Source: CAZEER01 sp964511215
GTDB taxonomy: Bacteria; Fidelibacterota; Marinisomatia; Marinisomatales; UBA1611
Assembly: GCA_964511215.1 (NCBI GenBank)
Contig: CAZEER010000093.1
Coordinates: forward strand, 1-6,670
DNA: 6,670 bases
Reading direction: 5' to 3'
Made by a program: the position numbers and the translations under genes. Under the pieces are notes generated by a model. The model made no database searches. It was not told the origin of the DNA and was given only the letters and a program-made list of their open reading frames with translations. Numbering within the stretch: position 1 is the first letter of the stretch; the number at the start of each line of letters is the position of its first letter. Positions 1 to 5,716 of the stretch are shown piece by piece.

Positions 1-54
1 ACCCCGAACCAACAGATTATGAGTCTGCTGCTCTAACCGTTGAGCTATGGGCCC
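1..54 (-). tRNA. tRNA with CAU anticodon, probably tRNA-Ile2 (partial)
   Basis: The gene reads leftward and is cut by the window edge after its first 54 nucleotides. The 7-nt acceptor strand GGGCCCA is followed by TA, the D-arm GCTC-AACGGTTA-GAGC, a 5-bp anticodon stem GCAGA/TCTGT around loop CTCATAA, variable loop TGGTT and the 5' half of the T-arm. The anticodon CAT lies at window positions 19-21 as the complement. CAU can mean elongator Met or the Ile tRNA whose C34 is changed to lysidine by TilS. Three features resemble E. coli ileX rather than metT: C4 and C5 in the acceptor stem (known TilS determinants), an 8-nt D-loop and the TGG-type variable loop. The identity is therefore inferred as Ile2. 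The missing 3' part holds the rest of the T-arm and the acceptor. Confidence 0.9.
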
Positions 55-66
55 AAGATGGTCGAG

Positions 67-95
67 AAATTACCTTCCTGTTTTAGTGATATCAA
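67..95 (-). promoter_or_regulatory. Promoter of the tRNA gene
   Basis: On the minus strand there is a -35 element TTGATA (complement of 90-95), a spacer of exactly 17 bases and a -10 element TAATTT (complement of 67-72). The -10 ends 12 bases before the first tRNA nucleotide, so transcription would start a few bases upstream of the mature 5' end, as is normal for tRNA genes. The -35 overlaps the first copy of the AACCACTT motif at 94-101. Confidence 0.6.
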
Positions 96-123
96 CCACT
101 TCACCTAAATTAACCACTTTACC
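91..123 (+). repeat. Period-18 direct repeat with AACCACTT core
   Basis: Two 15-base units, 91-105 and 109-123, agree at 13 of 15 positions (consensus ATYAACCACTTYACC) and start 18 bases apart. A third AACCACTT is at 157-164, and an inverted copy (AGTGGTTT) is at 182-189. The arrangement looks like a set of protein-binding sites in a divergent intergenic region, but no regulator is encoded in view. Chance recurrence in AT-rich DNA is less likely because the repeated core is relatively C-rich. Confidence 0.5.
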
Positions 124-152
124 ATATAGATATACAAAAAGGAAGTTAAATT

Positions 153-189
153 TTGAAACCACTTTTATTAATTGGATAAAGAGTGGTTT
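153..189 (+). promoter_or_regulatory. Candidate promoter of the SGNH/GT-C gene pair, inside an inverted repeat
   Basis: A -35-like TTGAAA (153-158) is followed after 16 bases by the -10-like GATAAA (175-180), which puts the start of transcription near 187 and leaves a short leader before the ATG at 204. The perfect 8-bp inverted repeat AAACCACT (156-163) / AGTGGTTT (182-189) encloses the -10 box. A repressor bound to both arms would cover the promoter. As RNA the repeat would form a hairpin with an 18-nt loop followed by AATTTTT, so a weak terminator is a possible alternative reading. Confidence 0.4.
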
Positions 190-203
190 AATTTTTGATA
201 TAA

Positions 204-1418
204 ATGGTAATTTCTAAAATTAATATTATAGAAAAATATCCAAGAATTGTTCTTTCCTCTTTTGTATTATTACTTATAGTTATCACAGACTTCATTTGTA
301 CAAATACATATGTTTTTATAAAAGAAAATTTTCCTGAAAAACGACAAATACATGCGGGTGATGTTTTAGGAATTAGAGATTCTATTTTCCATCATGGATT
401 TAAAAAAAAATCGTCTTTCGAATCATATTATAGTGTTTATACAAACTCGCTTGGATTTAAAGATTCAAGCATGAGAGATATTGATTTAAAAACTAATTCA
501 CATCGTATTTTATTTATTGGTGATTCATTTACAGAGGGAGTGATGTTGAACTGGGAAGATACTTTTGTAGGGATGATTGCTAATGCACTTAATGAATCAG
601 AAATAGAAGTTTTAAATGCGGCAAGAGCTTCATATTCCCCGTCACTATATTGGAAAAAAATTGAGTTTCTTATAAGAGAAAAAGGATTAAAGTTTGATGA
701 GCTAATTGTGTTTATGGATATATCAGATTTGGAAGATGAGTTAAAGTATCGTGATTTCATGGGATATGCTAATTCAAGAGAGTTTAAAAAAAAGCCAGTA
801 AATATTAAAAATATTAAAGAGGATATTAATAATTCAGCGATAGATCGAGTGAAAGTATTCTTAAAAAACGAATTATTCATATCGTATATATTTTTAGATA
901 TATTTTATGATTTATTAAATATCTATAAAGAAGGTCGAGAAATTAGTCTTTTGAAAATAAACCAACCGCCATATAAAAAAATGAATTACTTTCGCTCTAA
1001 TTGGACTCTTCATTTATCAGAGTCACCTCCTGTTGGTCTCCATCAGACCGAAGATACTGAAACAACATGGGAAGAAAACATAAAGTATGGTTTGGAATTA
1101 ATGACACTAAATATGGATAAGATAGCTCTCCTATGCAATGAATCTAATATCGATTTAACCTTAGCTGTTTATCCTCATCAAGGTCAAATAATATATGATG
1201 ATTTTAATTCTTTTCATGTGAAGTTTTGGAAAAGTTACTGTACTAAAAACAACATAGAGTTTTTAAATATTTTTCCTGCAATTTTCACTTCAAATACAAC
1301 AAATTCAGATAAGAGAAGTATTATAAATAATATTTATATTAAAAATGATGTTCATTTTAATGCATATGGAAATAAAATAATAGCAGATGCATTTTTAGAT
1401 TTTTATTTAAAAGATTAA
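204..1418 (+). CDS. Membrane-anchored SGNH/GDSL-family hydrolase or acyltransferase-like protein
   Basis: A 404-residue protein with one hydrophobic segment near the N-terminus (about residues 14-34) and a long hydrophilic remainder, predicted to lie outside the cytoplasm. SGNH hallmarks are visible. Block I is FIGDSFTEG with the nucleophile Ser108 (GDS 106-108). A block II-like VLNAARASYSP follows at about 137-147. The C-terminal DVHFNAYGNKIIAD supplies Asp382 and His384 in the D-x-x-H type arrangement. All three expected catalytic residues are therefore present. Family members remove or transfer acyl groups on glycans, lipids or esters; the substrate cannot be read from the sequence. The partner gene 48 bases downstream is a polytopic glycosyltransferase-like protein, which favours a surface-glycan role. 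The ATG is preceded directly by an in-frame TAA, so no earlier start is possible. No Shine-Dalgarno sequence is visible. Confidence 0.8.
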   Translation: MVISKINIIEKYPRIVLSSFVLLLIVITDFICTNTYVFIKENFPEKRQIHAGDVLGIRDSIFHHGFKKKSSFESYYSVYTNSLGFKDSSMRDIDLKTNSHRILFIGDSFTEGVMLNWEDTFVGMIANALNESEIEVLNAARASYSPSLYWKKIEFLIREKGLKFDELIVFMDISDLEDELKYRDFMGYANSREFKKKPVNIKNIKEDINNSAIDRVKVFLKNELFISYIFLDIFYDLLNIYKEGREISLLKINQPPYKKMNYFRSNWTLHLSESPPVGLHQTEDTETTWEENIKYGLELMTLNMDKIALLCNESNIDLTLAVYPHQGQIIYDDFNSFHVKFWKSYCTKNNIEFLNIFPAIFTSNTTNSDKRSIINNIYIKNDVHFNAYGNKIIADAFLDFYLKD

Positions 1419-1466
1419 TTTTCTTTTTAAAACAGGATTTGATTAGCAAGGATTGTATTAGATATA

Positions 1467-3008
1467 ATGAATAACTATTTCAGAACATTTTCTATAGTCT
1501 TAATTGCTTTAGTTATTTCATTAAAAGTTTATTTTTTATCAACTAAAGGGTTTTTTTATTTTCCCGATGAATATCGTTATGCAGCGTCAAAGACAGTTTT
1601 ATTTGAATTGCTTAATTGGGAAATAAATGAGGCAGTAAAATCACTTTATTCTATATGGGCACGACCAGCATCGGTTATATGGTTTATTATACCTAATGTA
1701 TTCCAGCTTATCGGATCGATAATAAATAATCAACATATGTATATGCCTGTGAACACAATTTTTTTATTTTTTTTTAATATAATTATTCAAGTCTTTATTT
1801 TTTATTATATATATAATATTGCAAAATTATTTTTTAAGAATAACTATATAGCTTTTTTATCGATCATTATATACCAATCTTTAGATGCATCATTTAAATA
1901 TTTACAGCATGCCCTGCCTTATGATTTAGGTTTATTGATATTTTTAAAGGTAATCTATGGTTTAACTGCAATGATTGATTTAAAACCAGTCAGAAAATCT
2001 AAATTATTTTTTCTTGGTTTTTGGGCAATGTTAGGGTTTAATACTTATCCTGGGTTCATTACTCTTTATCTTTTTTCAATCCTTATTTTTATTCATCTTT
2101 ATTATTTAAAAATCATCGATTTTAAAAATATATATGTTATTGGTTTTGGGTCAATGATTTGCATGCTAATTTTTGAAGTTGGCGGGTTATTGTATGCAAA
2201 ATCGTATCTATATAACCTTATTGGGCTTTCTACTCAAATTACTCAAGGTTCATTTGAAGAGTCGTTAATATTTATTTTTAAATATCTAATGGAAGTTGAA
2301 GGTTTCAGAGGGTTTATACTGATTTTTGGCGGAATATTTTCTGTCGGGTCTATATTGTATTGGAGAAAAATTGACAAGTCCAAAAATAATATGTTCCATT
2401 ATTTTATTTTATACCTACTTGGTATATATGTTTTATATGGTATTAACGGCTATTTTTTAAAAAACAGTGTTTATTATGGACGCTTGGTTCATCAATATAT
2501 TCCTTTTTTATCAATAGCAGCATCTGCAATGCTTTTTCAATGTTTTGAAAAAATAAATTGTAATCAAAATAGTTTAAAAATTTATTTTTCAACTTTTTCG
2601 ATTTTAATGACAATTTTGTTTTATTTTTCTATTCAACAATTCAATAAATATGTCTATCCTAGAGATATCCTAAATTCACCTCAACACATTAAAACTAATG
2701 GCCTAATTGATTATATACATGAAATCCCAATTGTTTATAGAGTGGAAAAATGTAGGCTATATGATGATCAGGAAATTGATAATAAAAATAAATATACAGC
2801 CGTGAATGCTGCTTATTTTAGTTTTGATAAAGGGCAGATTGATCGACATAATAAGTTTATGAATAATAATGAATCAGTTGAGATTTTCAATGAAAAGCAT
2901 ATAATCAATTATAAAGGATATCAATATGAAGGCAGTACTATTCAAGAGAGAAAAACAATTGATAGTTTACAATTAAGATTAAAAATATATTTAACTGATC
3001 ACTTCTAA
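1467..3008 (+). CDS. Polytopic GT-C-like membrane glycosyltransferase, putative
   Basis: A 513-residue integral membrane protein with roughly eleven hydrophobic segments between residues 7 and 390 and a soluble C-terminal tail of about 120 residues. The first loop after the first membrane segment carries FPDEYRYA (residues 32-39). An acidic Asp-Glu pair at this place is typical of GT-C fold enzymes, which use polyprenyl-phosphate sugars on the outer face of the cytoplasmic membrane. A late segment, YGRLVHQYIPFLSIAASAM (about 337-355), also resembles the Arg-containing late segments of that fold. This is fold-level resemblance only: I cannot name a donor, an acceptor or a CAZy family. It follows the SGNH gene by 48 bases and is probably cotranscribed. 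The only purine-rich stretch upstream (AAGGA, 1448-1452) is 14 bases from the ATG, too far for a good ribosome-binding site. The gene is extremely AT-rich, with long T runs such as 1759-1774. Confidence 0.6.
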   Translation: MNNYFRTFSIVLIALVISLKVYFLSTKGFFYFPDEYRYAASKTVLFELLNWEINEAVKSLYSIWARPASVIWFIIPNVFQLIGSIINNQHMYMPVNTIFLFFFNIIIQVFIFYYIYNIAKLFFKNNYIAFLSIIIYQSLDASFKYLQHALPYDLGLLIFLKVIYGLTAMIDLKPVRKSKLFFLGFWAMLGFNTYPGFITLYLFSILIFIHLYYLKIIDFKNIYVIGFGSMICMLIFEVGGLLYAKSYLYNLIGLSTQITQGSFEESLIFIFKYLMEVEGFRGFILIFGGIFSVGSILYWRKIDKSKNNMFHYFILYLLGIYVLYGINGYFLKNSVYYGRLVHQYIPFLSIAASAMLFQCFEKINCNQNSLKIYFSTFSILMTILFYFSIQQFNKYVYPRDILNSPQHIKTNGLIDYIHEIPIVYRVEKCRLYDDQEIDNKNKYTAVNAAYFSFDKGQIDRHNKFMNNNESVEIFNEKHIINYKGYQYEGSTIQERKTIDSLQLRLKIYLTDHF

Positions 3009-3084
3009 GATCTAAATTCATTTTTTTATTATCTTTTTCTGTAAAATGTATTTGTTTTTAGGATAATGACTTTTAGTTAGCTAT

Positions 3085-3112
3085 ATCACAAACCTTTATT
3101 TTTTTTTATAAT
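3085..3112 (+). promoter_or_regulatory. Promoter upstream of the structured RNA
   Basis: A perfect TATAAT (3107-3112) is preceded, 16 bases away, by ATCACA (3085-3090), which matches four of six positions of TTGACA. Transcription would begin near 3119, just before the first hairpin of the structured region. TATAAT is common by chance in AT-rich DNA. The support comes mainly from its position in front of the structured element. Confidence 0.45.
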
Positions 3113-3125
3113 AGATTTATATTGA

Positions 3126-3235
3126 TCCTACCTCTGGAGTATAGAGAGGTTGGTAAGTGCAGAGGGCATTCCCATTTGGCGTAGCCATAATTATTACACC
3201 TCGAACAATCTTAATTATGCCCTCTGTATTTGCTA
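3126..3235 (+). ncRNA. Candidate structured RNA (small RNA or 5' leader), family not recognised
   Basis: The 317-base gap between the GT-C-like gene and the methyltransferase gene holds a compact structure. Hairpin 1 pairs ACCTCT (3130-3135) with AGAGGT (3145-3150) around a 9-nt loop, and CC/GG (3127-3128 / 3152-3153) extends it across a T-T mismatch. Helix 2 pairs 3151-3169 with 3217-3235, giving up to 19 bp with four G-U pairs. Its 10-bp core CAGAGGGCAT/ATGCCCTCTG is perfect. Inside it lie TGGC-GTA-GCCA (3177-3187) and a weak TAATTA/TAATTA stem (3188-3193 / 3212-3217). Hairpin 1 and helix 2 compete for 3151-3153, which would allow switching. No terminator-like U run follows and the methyltransferase ATG is about 90 bases on, so a leader is at least as likely as a free RNA. 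I see no hallmark of tmRNA, SRP RNA, RNase P RNA or a common riboswitch. A divergent 6S-like RNA cannot be excluded. The remaining sequence (3009-3084) shows nothing notable. Confidence 0.5.
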
Positions 3236-3288
3236 TAAAGAAAAAATCCCTATAAAAATTAATTCCTATCATTTTCTATTGTGTATTA

Positions 3289-3294
3289 TATAAT
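3289..3294 (+). promoter_or_regulatory. Possible proximal -10 box for the methyltransferase operon
   Basis: A second perfect TATAAT lies 31 bases upstream of the methyltransferase ATG at 3326. A -35 at 17-base spacing would be CTATCA (3266-3271), only three of six positions. It could give a short leader that bypasses the structured region, but in DNA this AT-rich it may be chance. Confidence 0.25.
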
Positions 3295-3325
3295 CTTATA
3301 TAAACTTAACTGTTTAATTGTTAAT

Positions 3326-4072
3326 ATGAAAAAATCAAATTATCGATTGTATATCTGCAAAGGTGTAAACAATTCGATTTCTTTATTGGAATCGAATCGT
3401 TTTATTATTGAAAATATTACTATTCTTAAAGGCGGAAGAGCTCAAAAAAATAAAAAATTGAAGACTCTTTTAAATGATAAAGATGTATTTTTTTTAGATA
3501 AAAATGAGTTTTATAAACAATTTCCAGATGAAAGAAAGCAGGATATTATTATACAGTTTTCAGGGGAGCTAGTTAAAAAAACAATTCCAGACTTTAAGAA
3601 TAGAAAAAATGTTTGTTTACTTGCGTTGGATAGAATTGAAGATCCCCAAAATTTTGGCCAGATTATTCGTACGGCTGAATGTGGCGGTATAAACGGAATT
3701 ATTTTTTCTAAACATCATTCAGCACCCATTACTGAAACTGTTTTAAAAGTTAGTCAGGGTGCATTTACAAATATAAATATTTATGAAGTCACAAACCTGA
3801 AACAATCTATTAATAAATTGAAAAAGAATGATTTTTGGATTATTGGATTAGAAAATCAAAGAAATAGCAAGCCCTGGTACGCGGTTGATTATTCTCCCAA
3901 AACGGTAATTGTTTTAGGAAGTGAGGGAAAGGGTATGCGTAAAACCATTATGCAGACCTGCGATTTCATAGCTACAATACCTATGCAGGGAAATACTGGA
4001 TCATTAAATGTAAGTGCATCTGCATCAGCAGTAATTTTTGAAAGGTTAAGACAAAAAATGGAGGATAAATAA
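3326..4072 (+). CDS. rlmB: SPOUT-family (RlmB/TrmH-type) RNA 2'-O-ribose methyltransferase
   Basis: A 248-residue protein, close to the usual RlmB length of about 245. RlmB uses S-adenosylmethionine to methylate the 2'-O of G2251 in the 23S rRNA peptidyl-transferase loop. The N-terminal 75 residues fit the SpoU substrate-binding domain. The catalytic SPOUT domain shows all three motifs: motif 1 at 101-118 (LDRIEDPQNFGQIIRTAE, Asn109 and Arg115), motif 2 at 194-205 (VIVLGSEGKGMR, Glu200) and motif 3 at 218-237 (IPMQGNTGSLNVSASASA, Asn228), which together form the trefoil-knot cofactor site. Assignment to RlmB rather than a TrmH-like tRNA enzyme rests on the N-terminal domain and length and is not certain. 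The frame is open up to a GTG at 3281, but the added 15 residues are unlike the family, so the ATG at 3326 is preferred. It is the first gene of a four-gene operon, and its stop overlaps the next start as TAATG. Confidence 0.85.
   Translation: MKKSNYRLYICKGVNNSISLLESNRFIIENITILKGGRAQKNKKLKTLLNDKDVFFLDKNEFYKQFPDERKQDIIIQFSGELVKKTIPDFKNRKNVCLLALDRIEDPQNFGQIIRTAECGGINGIIFSKHHSAPITETVLKVSQGAFTNINIYEVTNLKQSINKLKKNDFWIIGLENQRNSKPWYAVDYSPKTVIVLGSEGKGMRKTIMQTCDFIATIPMQGNTGSLNVSASASAVIFERLRQKMEDK
4060..4065 (+). promoter_or_regulatory. Strong ribosome-binding site of the class IV aminotransferase-like gene
   Basis: GGAGGA ends 6 bases before the ATG at 4072, inside the last codons of the methyltransferase gene. 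It is the only strong Shine-Dalgarno sequence in the window and fixes the start of the downstream gene. It suggests that this product is made at a higher level than its neighbours. Confidence 0.75.
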
Positions 4073-4980
4073 TGGCTTCCACCCATGATTATGAAATAGA
4101 CAAGCGTAATGAAGATGTTCAGGTGTATATAAATGGAGAATTTTTTCATCGATCTGAAGCTAATGTCAATGTGATGGATAGTGGGTATCTGCTTGGAGAT
4201 GGTGTCTGGGAGGGAATACGTTTACATAAAAATTGTTTAATACATTTAGATGATCACTTAAATCGACTTTATAATGGTGCTATAGCGATTGCCATGGATA
4301 TAGGAATAACTAAAGAGCAAATGAAAGATGTGATTTATAAAACTATAAAAGTGAATAAAATGGACTCTGATGTTCATATGCGTTTGATTGTTTCTCGTGG
4401 AATAAAATCAACACCTTATCAGCATCCGAAAGTTACTATTGGTTCACCAACAATTGTGATTATACCTGAATACAAAATAGCAAGTGAAACTGTAAAATTA
4501 AATGGTATTACTTTAGGGACAGTAAAAACCCTGAGGGATCATCGAATACAAGATCCCAAAATTAATTCATTAAGTAAGCATAATTGCATTGCAGCATGTA
4601 TTGAAGCAGATAGAATGGGAGTGGATGAAGGGCTAATGCTTGACCCCTATGGTTATGTATCCACATGTAATTCAACTAATTTTTTTATTGTTTGCAATAA
4701 TGAAGTATGGACATCCAATGGTGAATATTGTCTCAATGGTATAACGAGAGGAAGTATAATTCGCATATGTCAGGAAAAAAACTTAAAGGTATATGAAAAT
4801 AATTTTAAAATAGAAGATGTTTATATTGCCGATGAAGTATTTGTAACGGGTACCTTTGCAGGTGTTATACCCGTGGTGTCTGTAGATGGGATTATCATTG
4901 GTGATGGTACCCGTGGCCGACTAACACAATCTCTTCAAAATTGGTATGCATTAGATATTGAAAAAATGGTAGCCAAATGA
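4072..4980 (+). CDS. Class IV aminotransferase-fold protein with altered PLP-site residues
   Basis: A 302-residue protein with the overall pattern of fold-type IV PLP enzymes (branched-chain and D-amino acid aminotransferases, aminodeoxychorismate lyase). Visible are the N-terminal strand YINGEFFHRSEANVNVMDSGYLLGDGVWEGIR (18-50), HLDDHLNRL (58-66, with Arg65 as the expected phosphate ligand), DEGLMLD (185-191) and LNGITRG (221-227), also phosphate-binding. Aligned without gaps on DPxxK-x-L-N motifs of related enzymes, the Schiff-base lysine position is Asn165; the nearest lysines are Lys163 and Lys169. The glutamate that contacts the pyridine nitrogen is Thr198 (in GYVSTCNSTNFF). The protein may use Lys169 in a shifted site, form a divergent subfamily, or have lost transaminase activity. 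General annotation would call it a BCAT/D-amino acid aminotransferase; the substrate is unknown. It overlaps its upstream neighbour by 1 base and its downstream one by 4. Confidence 0.8.
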   Translation: MASTHDYEIDKRNEDVQVYINGEFFHRSEANVNVMDSGYLLGDGVWEGIRLHKNCLIHLDDHLNRLYNGAIAIAMDIGITKEQMKDVIYKTIKVNKMDSDVHMRLIVSRGIKSTPYQHPKVTIGSPTIVIIPEYKIASETVKLNGITLGTVKTLRDHRIQDPKINSLSKHNCIAACIEADRMGVDEGLMLDPYGYVSTCNSTNFFIVCNNEVWTSNGEYCLNGITRGSIIRICQEKNLKVYENNFKIEDVYIADEVFVTGTFAGVIPVVSVDGIIIGDGTRGRLTQSLQNWYALDIEKMVAK

Positions 4981-5711
4981 ATTTCCAAAAACGTATTGCG
5001 ATGTGGTCTGGTCCAAGAAATCTTTCTACTGCTATGATGCGAGCATTTGAAAACCGAAATGATACAACTGTACTAGATGAACCATTTTATGCACATTATC
5101 TTCAGAAAACAGGGATGGATCATCCAGGAAAAAATCAAATCCTCCAATCCCAGAGCACAAATTGGATGAAAATTGCTGATGTATGTAGAGGTCCTATCCC
5201 AGAAAATAAATCTATATGGTACCAGAAACATATGGCACAACATAATTTGGATGACTGCGATATCAGCTGGATTAAAGATTTACATAATTGTTTATTAATT
5301 CGAGATCCAAAGTATGTAATTACAAGTTACAATAAAGAATTTCCAATTAAAGACGAGCGACTATTGGGTTATATACAGCAAAAAGAGATCGTCCAATTTT
5401 TAGAAAGAGAGGATGGTAAAACCCCACCTATTATTGATGCAACTGATATCCTTAAAGACCCTGAAAATATGCTGAAAAAATTATGTGATCTTATAGGCAT
5501 TGATTTTTCTAAGCGAATGTTGCATTGGCCAAAAGGAAAGCGTAACTCAGATGGAATTTGGGCTCCATTTTGGTATAAGCGAGTTGAGGAATCAACTACT
5601 TTTTTCCCATATAAAAAAAAAGATATTAGGATACCTGATGATTTAATTCCTATTTATGATAAATGTATGGTTTTTTATTCAGAGATGTATGAGAAACGTT
5701 TAAAGCCATAG
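4977..5711 (+). CDS. Sulfotransferase-like P-loop protein
   Basis: A 244-residue soluble protein with no signal peptide. An N-terminal strand and P-loop, MWSGPRNLSTAMM (9-21), match the 5'-phosphosulfate-binding loop of PAPS sulfotransferases. LLIRDPKYVITSYNK (106-120) matches their 3'-phosphate-binding motif, with Arg109 and Ser117 at the usual 8-residue spacing. Other family-like blocks are LDEPFY (33-38), YQKHMAQH (82-89) and DGIWAPFWYKRVEESTTF (192-209). The nucleotide-binding residues are intact, so transfer of a sulfuryl group is plausible, but some P-loop relatives act on other nucleotides and no acceptor is evident. The gene starts inside the stop of the aminotransferase-like gene (ATGA) with no Shine-Dalgarno of its own, so its translation is coupled to that gene and the products probably act together. 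From memory, plant BCAT-like proteins appear to fuse these two domains; this needs checking. Confidence 0.75.
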   Translation: MNFQKRIAMWSGPRNLSTAMMRAFENRNDTTVLDEPFYAHYLQKTGMDHPGKNQILQSQSTNWMKIADVCRGPIPENKSIWYQKHMAQHNLDDCDISWIKDLHNCLLIRDPKYVITSYNKEFPIKDERLLGYIQQKEIVQFLEREDGKTPPIIDATDILKDPENMLKKLCDLIGIDFSKRMLHWPKGKRNSDGIWAPFWYKRVEESTTFFPYKKKDIRIPDDLIPIYDKCMVFYSEMYEKRLKP

Positions 5712-5716
5712 AGCAT

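Noticed and set aside
156..195. Inverted repeat followed by AATTTTT as a terminator
   Set aside because: The stem is only 8 bp with an 18-nt loop, no rightward gene ends before it, and it coincides with a promoter-like TTGAAA/GATAAA pair. An operator or leader role fits better.
437..880. Open frame of 147 codons on the minus strand inside the SGNH gene
   Set aside because: It is antisense to a protein with clear SGNH motifs, has low-complexity Ser/Ile/Phe/Asn composition and no ribosome-binding site, and is a by-product of AT-rich coding DNA.
1759..1774. Long T runs in the GT-C-like gene as possible frameshift sites or sequencing errors
   Set aside because: The frame continues unbroken for 513 codons with membrane segments on both sides, so nothing indicates a broken gene.
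3119..3240. Known riboswitch, T-box, tmRNA, SRP RNA or integron attC site
   Set aside because: None of their signature sequences could be found by eye: no TPP CTGAGA, no T-box GGTGGNACCGCG, no SRP GGAAG-type apical loop, no tag-coding region, and no GTTRRRY/RYYYAAC pair.
3281..3325. Upstream GTG start giving 15 extra residues on the methyltransferase
   Set aside because: The extra residues are not family-like, no ribosome-binding site precedes the GTG, and it would overlap the proximal TATAAT. The ATG at 3326 gives the normal family length.
3889..4149. Open frame of 86 codons on the minus strand across the rlmB/aminotransferase junction
   Set aside because: It is antisense to the conserved SPOUT motifs 2 and 3 and to the start of the next gene, with no recognisable domain.
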